Shown here one piece after another: positions 45,870 through 57,947 of a stretch of DNA of 64,000 nt. Position numbers and translations under genes: made by a program. Position 1 is the stretch's first letter; each line of letters begins with the position of its first letter. The stretch covers positions 310,001 to 374,000 of the forward strand of contig WACJ01000039.1 in NCBI GenBank assembly GCA_008973525.1, in the 5' to 3' direction. Under the pieces are notes generated by a model. The model saw only the letters and a program-made list of their open reading frames with translations, ran no database searches and had not been told where the DNA came from. Origin of the DNA: Stenopsyche tienmushanensis. Lineage: Eukaryota; Arthropoda; Insecta; Trichoptera; Stenopsychidae.

Positions 45870-48837
45870 TATTTCGTCAAAATTGATCACATTCCTAATA
45901 CACAGCGTGCATAAATTTTATTTGCATATCAAACCATTACCATTTAAATTTGAATTTAAATGCGAAATATTTCGACAGTCCTGGAAGCTTATCCCGAATA
46001 AACATTTGTAGGCCATGAATTATGAAGCGGAAGAATGCAAAAAAATATGCAAATCATCGAAATGCTCCACATAAATGTATAGCTCTGTTTAAATCCTTTC
46101 CCATAAGATAAGATGCTAATAAAACAAACATAAAAACATTCTTTTCTGATCCAATTAACCAAATAATTCGTATATATCAAAGTCATCAATATCATAGTGA
46201 CGCGCGCGTAGTTCCCTGCGCGTAATGTGTTAACGTCGAATGCAGTATTTCTTATCACATCTACACAATGACAAAAAAGTACAACTGCGTCGTTAAACGG
46301 TTAAAACATATTTACATACAATCTTACGGCTCATTGAACCACCGCCTAATCAATAAAACACTGTTTACATAATATGCCAATTAATAAATTAAAAACCACT
46401 TTGATAGATTTATTGAACGCGTATCTCAGACTGCCCAAGCATACAAATTCAAATAGAAGCAAAATATTATAATTTAACCAAATCAATTCGCGTTCACGCG
46501 ACAGCGTTTATACGCCAATCTCGGTTATAGCGAGCAATCAACCGACAGATTAAATCAAGCGGTTTTTATCGAGCGTCGGTATAGTGGATAAAACCACCGT
46601 ATCAACAAATTTGGCAGATCGGAAATATAAATATTATCTCGATTTTACCACATGTGGAAGGTAATCTGAGATCACCACATTAAAAAAATCACATTTTTAA
46701 TTTTAAATTCATGTTGAAAAATATTAGCATAATCGTTATAAACGTGATGCATTTAAATTGAGATCCATATCCTATTTTTCTCAGTGTGATAAATGTATTT
46801 AAATAATTCGAAACGTTATTAAATCAATTTGTGATTAAAATTACAGTTATATGAACCAGTCGCTTTTTATAACAAGGGTAAGTCAGCAAAATCAACCCCC
46901 GGAATTTAACCTTACTGTACAAAAAAAAAGGTCATTCGATCCATCTGTTGGGATTTCAAAGGAGCCACATATCCCAAAGTCATTCCATATGGTCAGTCTT
47001 TTGCGTCCCATTTTTACTATGGATGTATATGGTTTGAATTCAGGATCGAAAACAAAGTGATCATCTTCAAAAGGGACCAAATTGTTCTTCAACAATTATT
47101 AAAGATCTTGAACAGAACCGGATTCGGTATTAATTCAACCCCTTTTAATAAAACCGGGAGAGCCCCAAAGTGATCCGATGACAACTCGTAAAACTTCTTT
47201 CTAGCCGATCCGATTTATATCACAAAAGCGTCGTATTTAAAGCAGCCAACGGCTTTTTATGTCGTCTATTTAATTCCACGGGCGTATAAATTGATGCACG
47301 TTCACATGAGTCATAAGAGGGGGATTCTATTTGTAGACAAATTGGGGTGGCGATGAAAAGGGGTATGATGTCAATGGGGCAAAATATCCTTGTCCCCCTT
47401 TTGTTCTGCACACATCGCTCGAAGGAAGGATCGAGGCGATGTTGGTGAAGTTTTTTTGGCGCCAAACGCACCTTCGTTGTCCATAATTAATTTAATGGGC
47501 CTTCCGAGTCCACCTGCTCTCGGAGCATGTGCCAGGAAGACGTCGGCCTGCACCTGCCCCCCGTATGATCTTGTTTCAGAAATCGAATTTACGGCGCACA
47601 TTGCGAGCGAAATAAATAAAAATAAAGAGGTTCATTGAACGAACGGTAAAGCCAGATTGCGTAATAAACGTCGAGCGAAGAAAAAAGCAAGCATGTAGTA
47701 GTCGAGTCATCTTTATTTACGTCGGACTACTTTCCCTCTTGCATCGGGTCTCGCCAGTGTCTGTTGTGGCCATCATCCAAATGAAAAAAAGCCCTAGATA
47801 AATCTTCAACGTCGGACGTGATACCATACTTTCTTGTGTACAAAGCACAAAGAGAACGAGAAAAATGGAGCGATCTTCTTTGTCTTGTCCGTTTTTGGAA
47901 AGTACCATCAACACAAAGGCACTCGAATCGGACGCTGGAAACCGAGAAAAACGCGTGATGTAAGTTCGTCGAAATCCACAAGAGCATTTCTTCCACATCA
48001 CCAAAGCGTCGTTACGTCATGTCCGAATATCAAAATAATTGAACAACGAAATCGCAGCAAAAATGCTTTCATATTACATCAAAATATCATCGAACAAATT
48101 ACAAACAACTCCAGCGACTTTGCTTTACAATTCGTTTTGCTAAGAAATTTGATGAAAAAATAAGAAATACCATATTTAAAACGCGCTGAAATGATAATAA
48201 AAGATGTAATGATATACGTAAAAGAAGAATTATTGATGAAATCAGAAAAATGCGTTGGATACAGACTATAAAAGATTGAAACGCTTGATCGTTCGTTCGG
48301 GCTGTAAATCATTTAGGAACCTTTTTAACACTCTCGTCGCACAGTCTGAATCAGTTTTGTTTCTCACTGGACCCAAATTCGATAGTCGGAGCGTAAAGAG
48401 AAGACAGATGACCAGAATGCGACAAGTGGCACATCTTCTTTTGGGTGTTATTTATATTAGATCGATAAGCTTCACCAATCACTCTGTCATTAGCCAAAAT
48501 AAAGAAAACAAAGTGAGGATAAGCCAGTGCAAAAAGACAAGGATAAGAATGCAGTCGTTATAGAAATACATAATAGTGAGACCCTGGATTCGCTTTTCGG
48601 AAACTAATCTGCAAATATTTTTTTTATACTCAAATCAGAAAATTCCGGAAACATCTAGTAAGAGAATGGTTGTGGTTGGAAAATACCCGACAATAAAAAG
48701 AAGAAAGCGAAAAAAGCATTTCACGGTTAAAAATTCATAAAAATCCGCAGGGCAAATCTATCAGAAAGAATTGTACCCTTTGTTATAAAAAGATGAGACA
48801 AATTCTCGATCGTCAGGAAGCGAAAAATCGCTATCGC
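45870..48837. other. long unassigned stretch upstream of the forkhead gene
   Basis: No recognisable gene or element in 3 kb. Open frames on both strands at 47220-47638 and 47717-48163 overlap each other in GC-richer DNA and have no domain. Could hold regulatory DNA or untranslated exons. Confidence 0.4.
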
Positions 48838-49505
48838 TCAATTACGACCACGCTTTTTATTCTGATTTAGATTTTTGGAAAAAAATGATTTCGTTTTTTT
48901 TTGCATTTTTCCAATATTTCGACTTTTAAAAATACTTTCTTCAATGGAATTTCCAAAATTCCAACAATATCTCAAGTTTTAATTAATTAATTTTCTTCAA
49001 ACTGGGTACGAATCTTTTCAATAAAAGTCAAAAAATATTTTTTAACTATTTAAAAACAAATTAAAACTGTGACAAAATAAGACCAAAAAATGATTTGACT
49101 TATTTTTTTTTAACAGTCGCCATTTTGTGATTTTTTTTTGTTTGAGTTAGGGACTATAGTGACATCTTTACTAATTATAAATTATATTGTTGGAAAGAGA
49201 AAATCTACACAGAACAATGATCACATTGAGACTGGTTATACTGTTTCTTTCGAAGAAGAAAGCGATTTTGAGTCATATCGAAATTTTTTTTCAATGATGC
49301 AAGATGTCCTTTAAATGTTACCAAAAATGTTATTTTTTAATTGCCTTATTGTTTTCTTGATTTTTATTAACTTTTTTGTGCGATTTAGGCTATATTTTAT
49401 ATAGCTATTTCAAAGTTATGCGGTTTTTACAATCCATGGAACGTATTTTCACTTTTTCTATGAAATTCACAGCTTTTTAACCGCACAAAAAAGGTTTAAG
49501 CGTAT
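48838..49505. repeat. dispersed repeat family B, copy 2 (uninterrupted)
   Basis: Matches 10374-11620 block by block but without the 585-bp hAT insertion: the equivalent site reads through at about 49247-49256 (ACTGTTTCTTTCGAAG). Closes with TTCAAAGTTATGCGGTTTTT and CCGCACAAAAAAGGTTTAAG. No coding sequence recognised. Confidence 0.75.
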
Positions 49506-50022
49506 TTGAATTGTTTTAATGATTACCATGCTACATAATATGTTGGATAGCTACGTAATATGAAGATAAGAAAACGTCCACCAAAATTACGAGGAGGAAC
49601 GCCCGTCGCGCATATCTGGTAGACGCAGCGATGAACGAGTTAACGCGCTTCTTAGCTAAACAGATTGAGGACATTGTAAAATATCCGTGCAGATGACGTG
49701 GCACATACGCCGTGTCATCTATCACATTATAGTGTTAATGTGATACAGAATTGAAATTCCATCAAACACGCGGTACTCGATTAACACGTTTTTGTTCTTG
49801 GGTCAATTAAAACAAATTACGTCAAACAATCGTATGATATAAGACTAGCTTATTGTTCAAGCGCATTGTTGAATGCGCGATGATAATCACACTGACGACT
49901 TGTGAAAGTAAGCAAATCACCTCGAGTGCATGTCGTAAAATAAATCATTCTAAATGGTAATGATACTAAAATTAGAAAAAATCTAAATCAAGATAGTCAT
50001 CTATATAAAATAAGCTCACTGA
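49506..50022. other. unassigned stretch with a small hairpin
   Basis: TATCACATTA and TAATGTGATA (about 49719-49744) form a perfect 10-bp hairpin with a 6-nt loop. Minus-strand open frame 49531-49725 has no domain. Confidence 0.4.
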
Positions 50023-50202
50023 TTAACCTTTCCTTCATCATGATGTAATTACTACAACTCGACTCTAATAATGGGAATATCAATATGAAATATAATAGAT
50101 ATGGGGTTCAGAATTGTTCAGATTTTCATATGGTGTACCAAATACATATCATAGTAGCACGCAGGTATTTTCTTTTTTTTAGCACGGTAAGGGAAAATTT
50201 AA
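50023..50202. mobile_element. TTAA-bounded MITE, 180 bp, near-complete copy
   Basis: Starts TTAACCTTTCCTTCATCATG and ends AAGGGAAAATTTAA. Interior CTCGACTCTAATAATGGGAA, ATGAAATATAATAGATA and CATATGGTGTACCAAATACA match 60159-60331. Confidence 0.8.
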
Positions 50203-50720
50203 CACAATAAATTGTGGCTCGCGTACTAATAAAAATCATAAATGCAAAAATCAAGGTTGAAAGAACAGTTGTATTAAACAATCAAGCTAAAATAACAATA
50301 AATAAAATGAATCAATCAATCTACCATGTAAATCAAGGAATAGCAGGAAGAAGTACGAAAGAAGAGACCGAAAAGATAATGTTTCAACCAATTTCAATTG
50401 AACTACTTTTAACGAAAATGCATTGTTTGCAATACCGTCAGCAAAAATTATTTCATAAATTCAGCAAAAAATGAGATTAAAACAAAACCAGGACATGCAA
50501 GAATGCAAGTTGTATAAAAATCATACTTCAGTAGAGTCGATTGTAAGCTGCTCTATGCTCCTCAAATTGGTCAGCAGTACACACATTCAATTCAATATAC
50601 GAAAGGCTGAAAATAGTAATTATAGCTTTCGTTCGTGGCAAGCAATGGAAGAAAGGATAGAAGGGCGAACCGGTTATAAATATTCGTCAGTCTCACCTTT
50701 CTATAAATACTATATTTAGA
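50203..50720. other. unassigned stretch
   Basis: Two adjoining plus-strand open frames (50214-50474, 50471-50719) are lysine-rich and AT-driven; no domain recognised. Confidence 0.35.
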
Positions 50721-53224
50721 CGTGGGCTAATTAAATATGCGAGACAATATCGCCAATCAGCCGCTAACTGAAACGCGTTGACCGAACCCAGTTTCGACGT
50801 ACAATCTGATTATCCTGGAAAAGGGAACAGAATTAGCGATTACTGCTTCGAAATAACGAGCGCTTATCGCGTCCACGATATTTATATTCGCCAAATATCC
50901 AAAACCACAACGGCGAGGAAGCCCTAAATGCAGGAAACGCGTAAAAAGCGAACCGCGCCGCTGTTCGGTAGCACCGCTCGAACAAAGAAATTGCACAAAA
51001 TTGCAACAGCAGCCGGCAAGAAACCGACGTCCGTCGCTCGCCCCTTTTTCTTGGGCCATAAACGGAGCTATTTCCGCTCTCAGACAATAACACCACCTCT
51101 CGAATGGCGAATTTGCTAAAAATTCGAAAGAAAACTGTTGCGCAAGAACCCTAACTGGCGCACGAGCCTCCGAACAGAGCAGCTGTTCCAATTATTTTAA
51201 GCATACGCTTATTTGCCCAACGTATTACCAAGAATTCCAATATTGTTGAACGCAGCGCATTGTTGCTGCCGCGAGATATATTCGACCAATTGACGCATCC
51301 AGTCATAACATCAACAAGACTCATTCCCTGACCTATCCCAGTTGGCCCCGCTTTCCAGCGCCGAGACAATATTTATATCGTTTCCAGACGTTTCCACGCG
51401 ATCCGGTTTATAAGATGGCATTCGTTTACAGATAAACGAAAGAAATGTTATCTGCCCACATGCATGCGATACAATAATCGTCAATAGTGTCAAATGAAGA
51501 ACCATTGCTGATTGTCTGCAATTGGATCCCGAATATAGCAACTCATCGCTGCCTACAATTTATCAGTCGAATTCAAAATATGACCATAGCAGATCATCGC
51601 TTTTCAATGAGCACTCGCCGCTCCGAATCATCCATTTGATTCATTTTCACTGCATCAGATTCGCTTTTGTGTGGCGTCCAAATCCGACGATGATATCGTC
51701 CGACCTCCGACAAGGGACTCTATAAATAAGATGAAATTGTATCGTCGTACAAAAATAGAAATGCGTTCGTGCAAAAACAAGATAATTGGAGCGGGGTCTG
51801 GTATTGAAAGTAAACAAGTCCTTGCGCACATTTGCAACGAAATGTGTGCAAGACGTATGGCGGGAGAGAGTGCATCATGCACATGCACATGTACGTGCAT
51901 TTGCGACACGCCTCCCGCAACGGCGCACGCAAATCCCCAAACCAAACAGCCGGTTACAAAATCTACTATCGGACAGTTGTGACGCGGTAGACAATATGGC
52001 TATTTATGCTGAGGTGGCGCATTCCTGCTGCAGCTATGATCTACAATGCGGCTTCCAAACAGGACAGTGACTGCCTGCGTGTTTAGTGATGCAGATCGTG
52101 ATCGTAATGAGTAGTCACAACACGGACCTTGACATTGTAACGAACAATTGTCAAGACCATCATCAGTTCGCTGCGGAGAATTGATTAAGGTGGACGTGCT
52201 TTGTACTGAAGCAACGTACCTGCTCTGCAAGAGTTCTCGTATTCAACCAAGACTATATCTCGGTACAATGCCCTTGTGAGTTTTAACAGAGCTGCTCTTG
52301 AAGCAACTTAAAATTCCGAAAGAGTTGAGAGGTCACGAAGCATTATCGGACCAGTCCGATACCCTCGACCTCAACACGATCAAACCATCGTCTTGCATCG
52401 CTTGACAGTCCAAAAATAGCCAATTCGAGCAAATTTCCAAACCACAAATAATGCAAGCATCGAACGTCATTATGAATACGTTAACGAAATTACACCGTGA
52501 ATGCATTTCAAAATGCAACGACTGCTTGCACGAATTTCTTCATGCCCTAATTCACACGACAGCCGAGTAAACAACTGCCGCAGTAATTAACATACAACTA
52601 CACTGCAAGGCAAACATTTTTTCAGCGTTTATTTATAGAGCTTTTGTCGAGCAAGTTCAAATGGCACGACTACTGGTTCAAGTATGATTCACGCTCGAAC
52701 ATCCCATTCCAGCGTTGGTTTTTCATTTAAATTCAATTAGGCTAGTGTCTGTTGAAGCCTAATTGACCGGAGGAAGTCGTTCATAAACGAAGATTAATTC
52801 TAGGGTCTTGATCAGCTTAATTGCCCAACACTTCGCATGCGACGCACCCCAAGGATTCATACGCAGCCAAGACTCATTAGCAACCGATCATCGGTTCGAC
52901 TGCCTCTTCCATCAATTGAGCAATTTTATGGGACCAACCATTTGTACATGCTTTTTCATGGCGTAGATATGCTTTTAAAAATGCGGTCGCCAGTCACACC
53001 TCCTGTAGATTTGAACCCAAGATGATTGAGTTACAACCGCTTAACCGCAGAACTACCTACAGGTACAGGTCAATTATACCGCCATAAATCCTGATGGATC
53101 ATTTCAATTGCTCGTCGCAATTTTTCTATAAAATAAAATACGTTTTGAAGGCGCAAATAAACAATAATTACTGAAGTGAAACCTGTAATGGCAAATAAGC
53201 TTGAAAAGTGAAACTTGAACCGGC
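50721..53224. other. GC-richer, transposon-poor block
   Basis: From about 50.72 to 52.6 kb base composition is visibly higher in GC, with many CG dinucleotides and multiple overlapping short open frames on both strands, none with a known domain. No transposase or MITE boundary was found. Likely candidates are regulatory DNA or untranslated exons. A tRNA-like shape at 53002-53063 (minus) is discussed among the findings. Confidence 0.4.
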
Positions 53225-53350
53225 TATTGGTCGGAGATTATAGGCGCGCATGCGCCGCCTCAAGCGTGCATACATATGTGTCTATACGTAGCATACAGCA
53301 ACAACTACACCAGTAACTATCCTATTTTATTATATATTACACAACAATTT
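53225..53350. repeat. dispersed repeat, copy 2 (partner at 2686-2905)
   Basis: Shares ATAGGCGCG, CATGCGCCGC, GTGTCTATACGTAGCATA-AGCAAC and CTATTTTATTATATATTA with 2686-2905 in the same order. Confidence 0.6.
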
Positions 53351-54001
53351 CCGTTAAAAAATGGAAAGAATCAATGCATAAAATCAAGTTTTCCTATGAG
53401 CTAAGAAGTTTCATTTATACAGCGCGAATCTCGCTCATTTTTCATCGATTGGAAGGATATATAAATACATATAATCGATTGAATGTTTATTTACAATTAT
53501 AAATCTAACCCTTACATCTATTTAACGTTTATGTATCTAGATAGGCCACCCAAGAATGCCCCTACAAGCAAGAAATACTGCTTTTCAAAGACGATTTGAA
53601 GAATTTGACGTGAAAAGTATTCCAATCTTTGCTATGGAATAGTCCAATTCGAACGAATGCGAAATCTTTTGGCAGTGAAATGGTAGTAAATGTATTCTTG
53701 TATTTGATTGCGTTCGATAATGTTAAATATTGCCATCGATTTAAATGGGCGTTGAAGAAATTTACGAAGATTATTCAGATCGATGCCTAGGTCAGCATAT
53801 ATAAACTGACGTCCCGTTTTTAGGCAGGTTGTCCCATTGTCCCCAAATACGACTCCTAAAATTAATATGACTAATAAAAAGGCATAAAAATGCCTATATT
53901 ATGTTTAGGCGCTGCTTAGATGACGCATGCGCAATTTAACAATTTCAAAAATATTTTTCAAAGTGAATCGATTTGATTTGTCAGTAATACCAGCAGCGTT
54001 G
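53351..54001. other. unassigned stretch
   Basis: No gene or element recognised. Confidence 0.45.
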
Positions 54002-54297
54002 TTAACCCTTGAGTAGTGAGCTTATTTTAAATCATCATAGATGCTATATTTGTATATCCACCACTTATCATCCGTATAAATCCACTTTTCTATCAGGACC
54101 GTCGCAGCGTGTATGAAGCTTGTATATAAATAAATAAACAATGTCGATAGCACACAGCATTCGGTCATTAGTCGACAATCTCCGACTTGCAAGATATTTT
54201 CTTCATCTCCGAGCTCACGTTTGTCTCTGTCTATCTCCGAGCTCAATGTGTAAGAATGCTCTTTCTGAATAACTGGAATTCGGACACAATTCTTGTA
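54002..54297 (-). repeat. dispersed repeat family A, copy 5
   Basis: Inverted copy from the TTAA end (TTAACCCTTGAGTAGTGAGC) through GGACCGTCGCAGCGTGTATG and CATCTCCGAGCTC to GGAATTCGGACACAATTC. The short open frame at 54022-54246 is a by-product. Confidence 0.75.
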
Positions 54298-54926
54298 TCT
54301 TACCTCTTAATTAGAAGTTAATTAGAATATTCGGTATAGATTGTGATTTTCTGATTTCAAGAGATGAAAATGTCACGTTTTCATGAAAAGAAAAGAAAAT
54401 AAATGATCAGTTTAAGCTAAATATACCAAATTTATTTAAGCAAAGACTAAATTATAGTTCCTTGATTGTATGTATATGAAAGAATACCGCATGGATTTCA
54501 ACTATAATTGTGCGAAACAAATTAGGCCACCATTTCATCCAATAAATTCAAATGAAAGCTTCACTAATTTTGTCTAATTATACTACAATTTAAAAAAATA
54601 CGAATGAATTCCTAGGAAAAAGCTGAAAGTCGTTGCGTCAATTTCATCTAATTGTATTTCAGCAATAATGATGATTGAGCTATGGTTTAGTCATCAGAAT
54701 ATTAGATCTATTTTTGCAATACAATACTAGGAAAACCATATCAAAGTATTTTTATCCTTTATTAGAAATCATTCTTCATTTTTAAATATCAATTGTATTT
54801 CATGACCTATCGACATGACCAAGTGTGATACAAACGTTATGAATGTGATCCTTTTCCAGGAATACCCTAGTCCTGTGGTGGACTGCGTATGGTTGCAAAA
54901 TTTGAATGAGTTTTGATATTTTTAAC
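54298..54926. other. unassigned AT-rich stretch
   Basis: Nothing recognised. Confidence 0.45.
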
Positions 54927-55262
54927 GTCAATCTAATATATAAAAAATAATATTTGTTTGTTCGTATTTAATGCGCTGCCACGCCGTTTATTCGATTGCA
55001 ATAAAACTTCGTCAACTTATTGTTTATACTTGCAGGAATAACATAGGCATAATAAAAATATTGTTTGTGCATGCAATTTGTTATGGGAGACGTTTAACGT
55101 ATGCACTATGTTGGCGCATATTAGATGCTCACAAGAAACATCACCAAGGCGCCGGCAGTTATTCCGCGTCCATGAGTCCGCCAGGAGAATCGAAATATCC
55201 AAGAGATACATTTGAATTCTTAATTTACCTCGAATAATTACTAAGCGCGATCGTATAACATA
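54927..55262 (+). mobile_element. Helitron-like element with one head unit and shared tail
   Basis: Head: TCTAATATATAAAAAATAAT, GTTCGTATTTAATGCGCTGC, ATTCGATTGCAATAAAAC and ACTTATTGTTTATACT. Tail from about 55085 to 55262 matches 8158-8420 (ACCAAGGCGCCGGCAG, CCATGAGTCCG, ATTACTAAGCGCG). This is the only place in the window where head and tail are joined. Overlapping open frames on both strands (54971-55292) have no known domain. Confidence 0.5.
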
Positions 55263-55484
55263 AACTAGTAATGGAATACGCATACAATTCATAAACTACA
55301 ATACAATCCTCCATTGACATCTGTAACATGTTGAAATCATCGAAATGCGAAGATGAATCCCCAAAAAGCCTTTCTATTCTTAAATTTGTTTGTGTCGTGT
55401 GTGTAACACGAAATAACGAATGTAAGGGCAACTTCAAAATGCACTTCTTATGCATCACATGGAAGTCTGCAATCTGTGAGACTA

Positions 55485-55680
55485 AGGCCTGATCCACACT
55501 ATGGTGCCAGTAACGGTTCGATCTCGCTCCGGTCTCGGTCCGATCAAATATTCTTACACAAGAAACAATCAGAGTGTTCACACTATCGGATCGTTCCAAT
55601 CCCGTTTTTTGTATGAGAATATTTGACCGGACCGAGACCGAGATCGAACCGTTACCGGCACCGTAGTGTGGATCAGGCCT
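55485..55680. mobile_element. foldback MITE, 196 bp, about 68-bp arms
   Basis: The arms begin AGGCCTGATCCACACTATGG and end (other strand) AGGCCTGATCCACACTACGG. They remain complementary, with few mismatches, through GGTCTCGGTCCG and AATATTC, leaving a spacer of about 60 bases. The flanks (ACTA and AATG) do not give a clear target duplication. Family unknown. Confidence 0.8.
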
Positions 55681-56159
55681 AATGCTTAGTGATTTAGAGT
55701 TAAAAACCGTGGATGAAAGACCATAATCCTGCAATGGATGGCAGGCATGATATAAAACATACTAACACATCTTATGCGGGATCAGTTTGTACCAAATATA
55801 CGAACGTATTGAAATAAACAGTTTATCGTAAAATGAGATTACATTCTGCGATATACGACAAATCAAGGGCTGAAATCCAAGTTTCTCGTGTGCTTATCAT
55901 TTACTATGCCTATTGAAACGTGTTTTTAATGAAAACCTTCTCGGCTTGATAAAACCCTGCAGTTAAAAACATAATAAAAATAGAGGTATCCACTTGTATG
56001 CTATCTTTATAACAGTATCAACGATATCGGCGATAAAATTTGAAAACTTGATATTATTTTACGCGGATCCTGTTTCGTTTAACTTAGAGAGTAGAATATA
56101 TAAATATTTATTGCAAAGTAGTAAAAATGTTTAACCATTCAAAGAGTTAAGACATAATG
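55681..56159. other. unassigned AT-rich stretch
   Basis: Nothing recognised. Confidence 0.45.
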
Positions 56160-56484
56160 TGTCCGAATTCCACTGACTCATAAACAGCATTCTTACACGT
56201 TAAGCTCGGAGACTGACAGAGACGGAGAGAGTATTTTGCGTATATTGTACGATTGTATAGATCGTTAACCCAAATTTATCCACTAATAATGATGACCAAA
56301 AGAATTGTATTGTTTATGTTTACTTGAAGAAATTACCAAATATTTATTTAAATACAAGCTTCATACACACTGCGACGGTCCTGATAGATAAGTGGATTTG
56401 CACGGATGTTAAGTGACGGACATGCAAATATAGCATCTACGTTTATGATGATTTTAAATTAGCTCACTACTCAAAGGGTCAATA
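56160..56484 (+). repeat. dispersed repeat family A, copy 6 (near complete)
   Basis: Starts GTGTCCGAATTCCACTGACT; includes AGCTCGGAGACTGACAGAG, ACGATTGTATAGATCG, CACACTGCGACGGTCCTGA and ATAGCATCTACG; ends GCTCACTACTCAAAGGGTCA, with the terminal TTAA mutated. Confidence 0.75.
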
Positions 56485-57947
56485 AGTGAGTAATCGGAAC
56501 GTATGCGTGCATACTCATCAAATTGTTACGGTATTTATTTTGTTAGTTATTCAAATTATGGATGAAACATTGTGACACATCATTATGGATTTGAAAACAA
56601 TACCAGCTGACGTTTATCGCCAACAGCTGATGTTTATTGAAAGAGACCCAACACTTATCAATGAATCGAGGGTCCTCTTATAGCAAGATAACGCTCAAAC
56701 TTATACCGCAAGAAACGCAACATAAAAACGAACAACAAAGATGACGTCAATCCGCACTCCCCATTTTCATCCGATCGATCTCCAGACGAGGGCATCGAAA
56801 CGTCAATGGCAACGTGGAAGCTAACCGCCTCCCGTGATGAGAGCTATTTTAGCATCTAGCAATATATTTGCACAGTGTTCGGTCGCGATAATCGATTTTC
56901 TGCGAACGAGGCACATATTTCCAATTTTACGTCAGTTCCACGAATTTGGGTCATGCCGCATGTGCATTCCGGGAACAGGTGCCCGATACACCTTTTTCGT
57001 TAACAGACATCTGCAAGAGGCGCATAAAAAAACAGAGGGGACGAGGAAGAATTCCGACGAAAATCTTCAATTGGAGCGACGACGCTGAACGAGTCCAGCT
57101 TCGTCGTCGGCGCAAAAGCCAAACGCGAGAATGCAAATAGTCGTAAAAATAGCAACGGCGAACTCGAAGAACAAAAAGAAAAGGTGGGATGCAATGAATG
57201 AATGCAGTCTGCAGCCGCCATACGCGAAGGTTTATTCTGCGCCAACTGTTAGTACCGCGACCACTTCCGCTCCTCGTACCATTACAACACAACTACATTA
57301 CAGCACATGCTGCAAAATCGATAGCATAATTTAGGGCAACCACCATCGCAAATGACAATCGTTCAGCAGTTAGCCTAATGAGCTGAGGCAACCTTCGCCG
57401 CTCAAACGAGCTGACCAACATTCAAAATATTATTAGACAACAATGCAAGAGCTGCGTAACTGCATCGGTTGCTCAACGATGCAGTCGTACGACCGATTCT
57501 AGTATCGCCGTTCTAAAACGAGACCAATACCACAACTAAAACGAGTTCTCTCAAATCGAATTTTACAGCCACAATCCAATCCTACCGCACACAATCGTCG
57601 ACACGACATTCATTCATGTACCGCGTTTATTTAGATCCTACTATGCATATTAATGCATCGATAAACGTATTCATCATACGATGAATGAGTGTGACACAGG
57701 ATATTTTGCACATTATACCAGCTCTGAAGATGAAAGCAACCATACAAGCAAATTTATTCGTATTTTTTCATATATATTTGAATATCATGCACGATTATTA
57801 CACGAACAGATCAACATGCTCAAAATATTAACACATTAATTGCAGGAAACATAAACATGTTCTATGTCGGAAGACAGTTACATACGGGAAGCAAATCTTT
57901 TGGTTAACAAAACTAAGTAAACTCACAATAAAAAGAATAACTATTTA
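56485..57947. other. GC-richer, transposon-poor stretch (56.7-57.6 kb)
   Basis: Overlapping open frames on both strands (56834-57334) in CG-rich DNA without known domains. No transposon boundary was seen. Could be conserved non-coding DNA. Confidence 0.4.

Noticed and set aside
47220..48163. Cluster of overlapping open frames on both strands
   Set aside because: They overlap out of frame, have no domain and no consistent splice sites; treated as non-coding.
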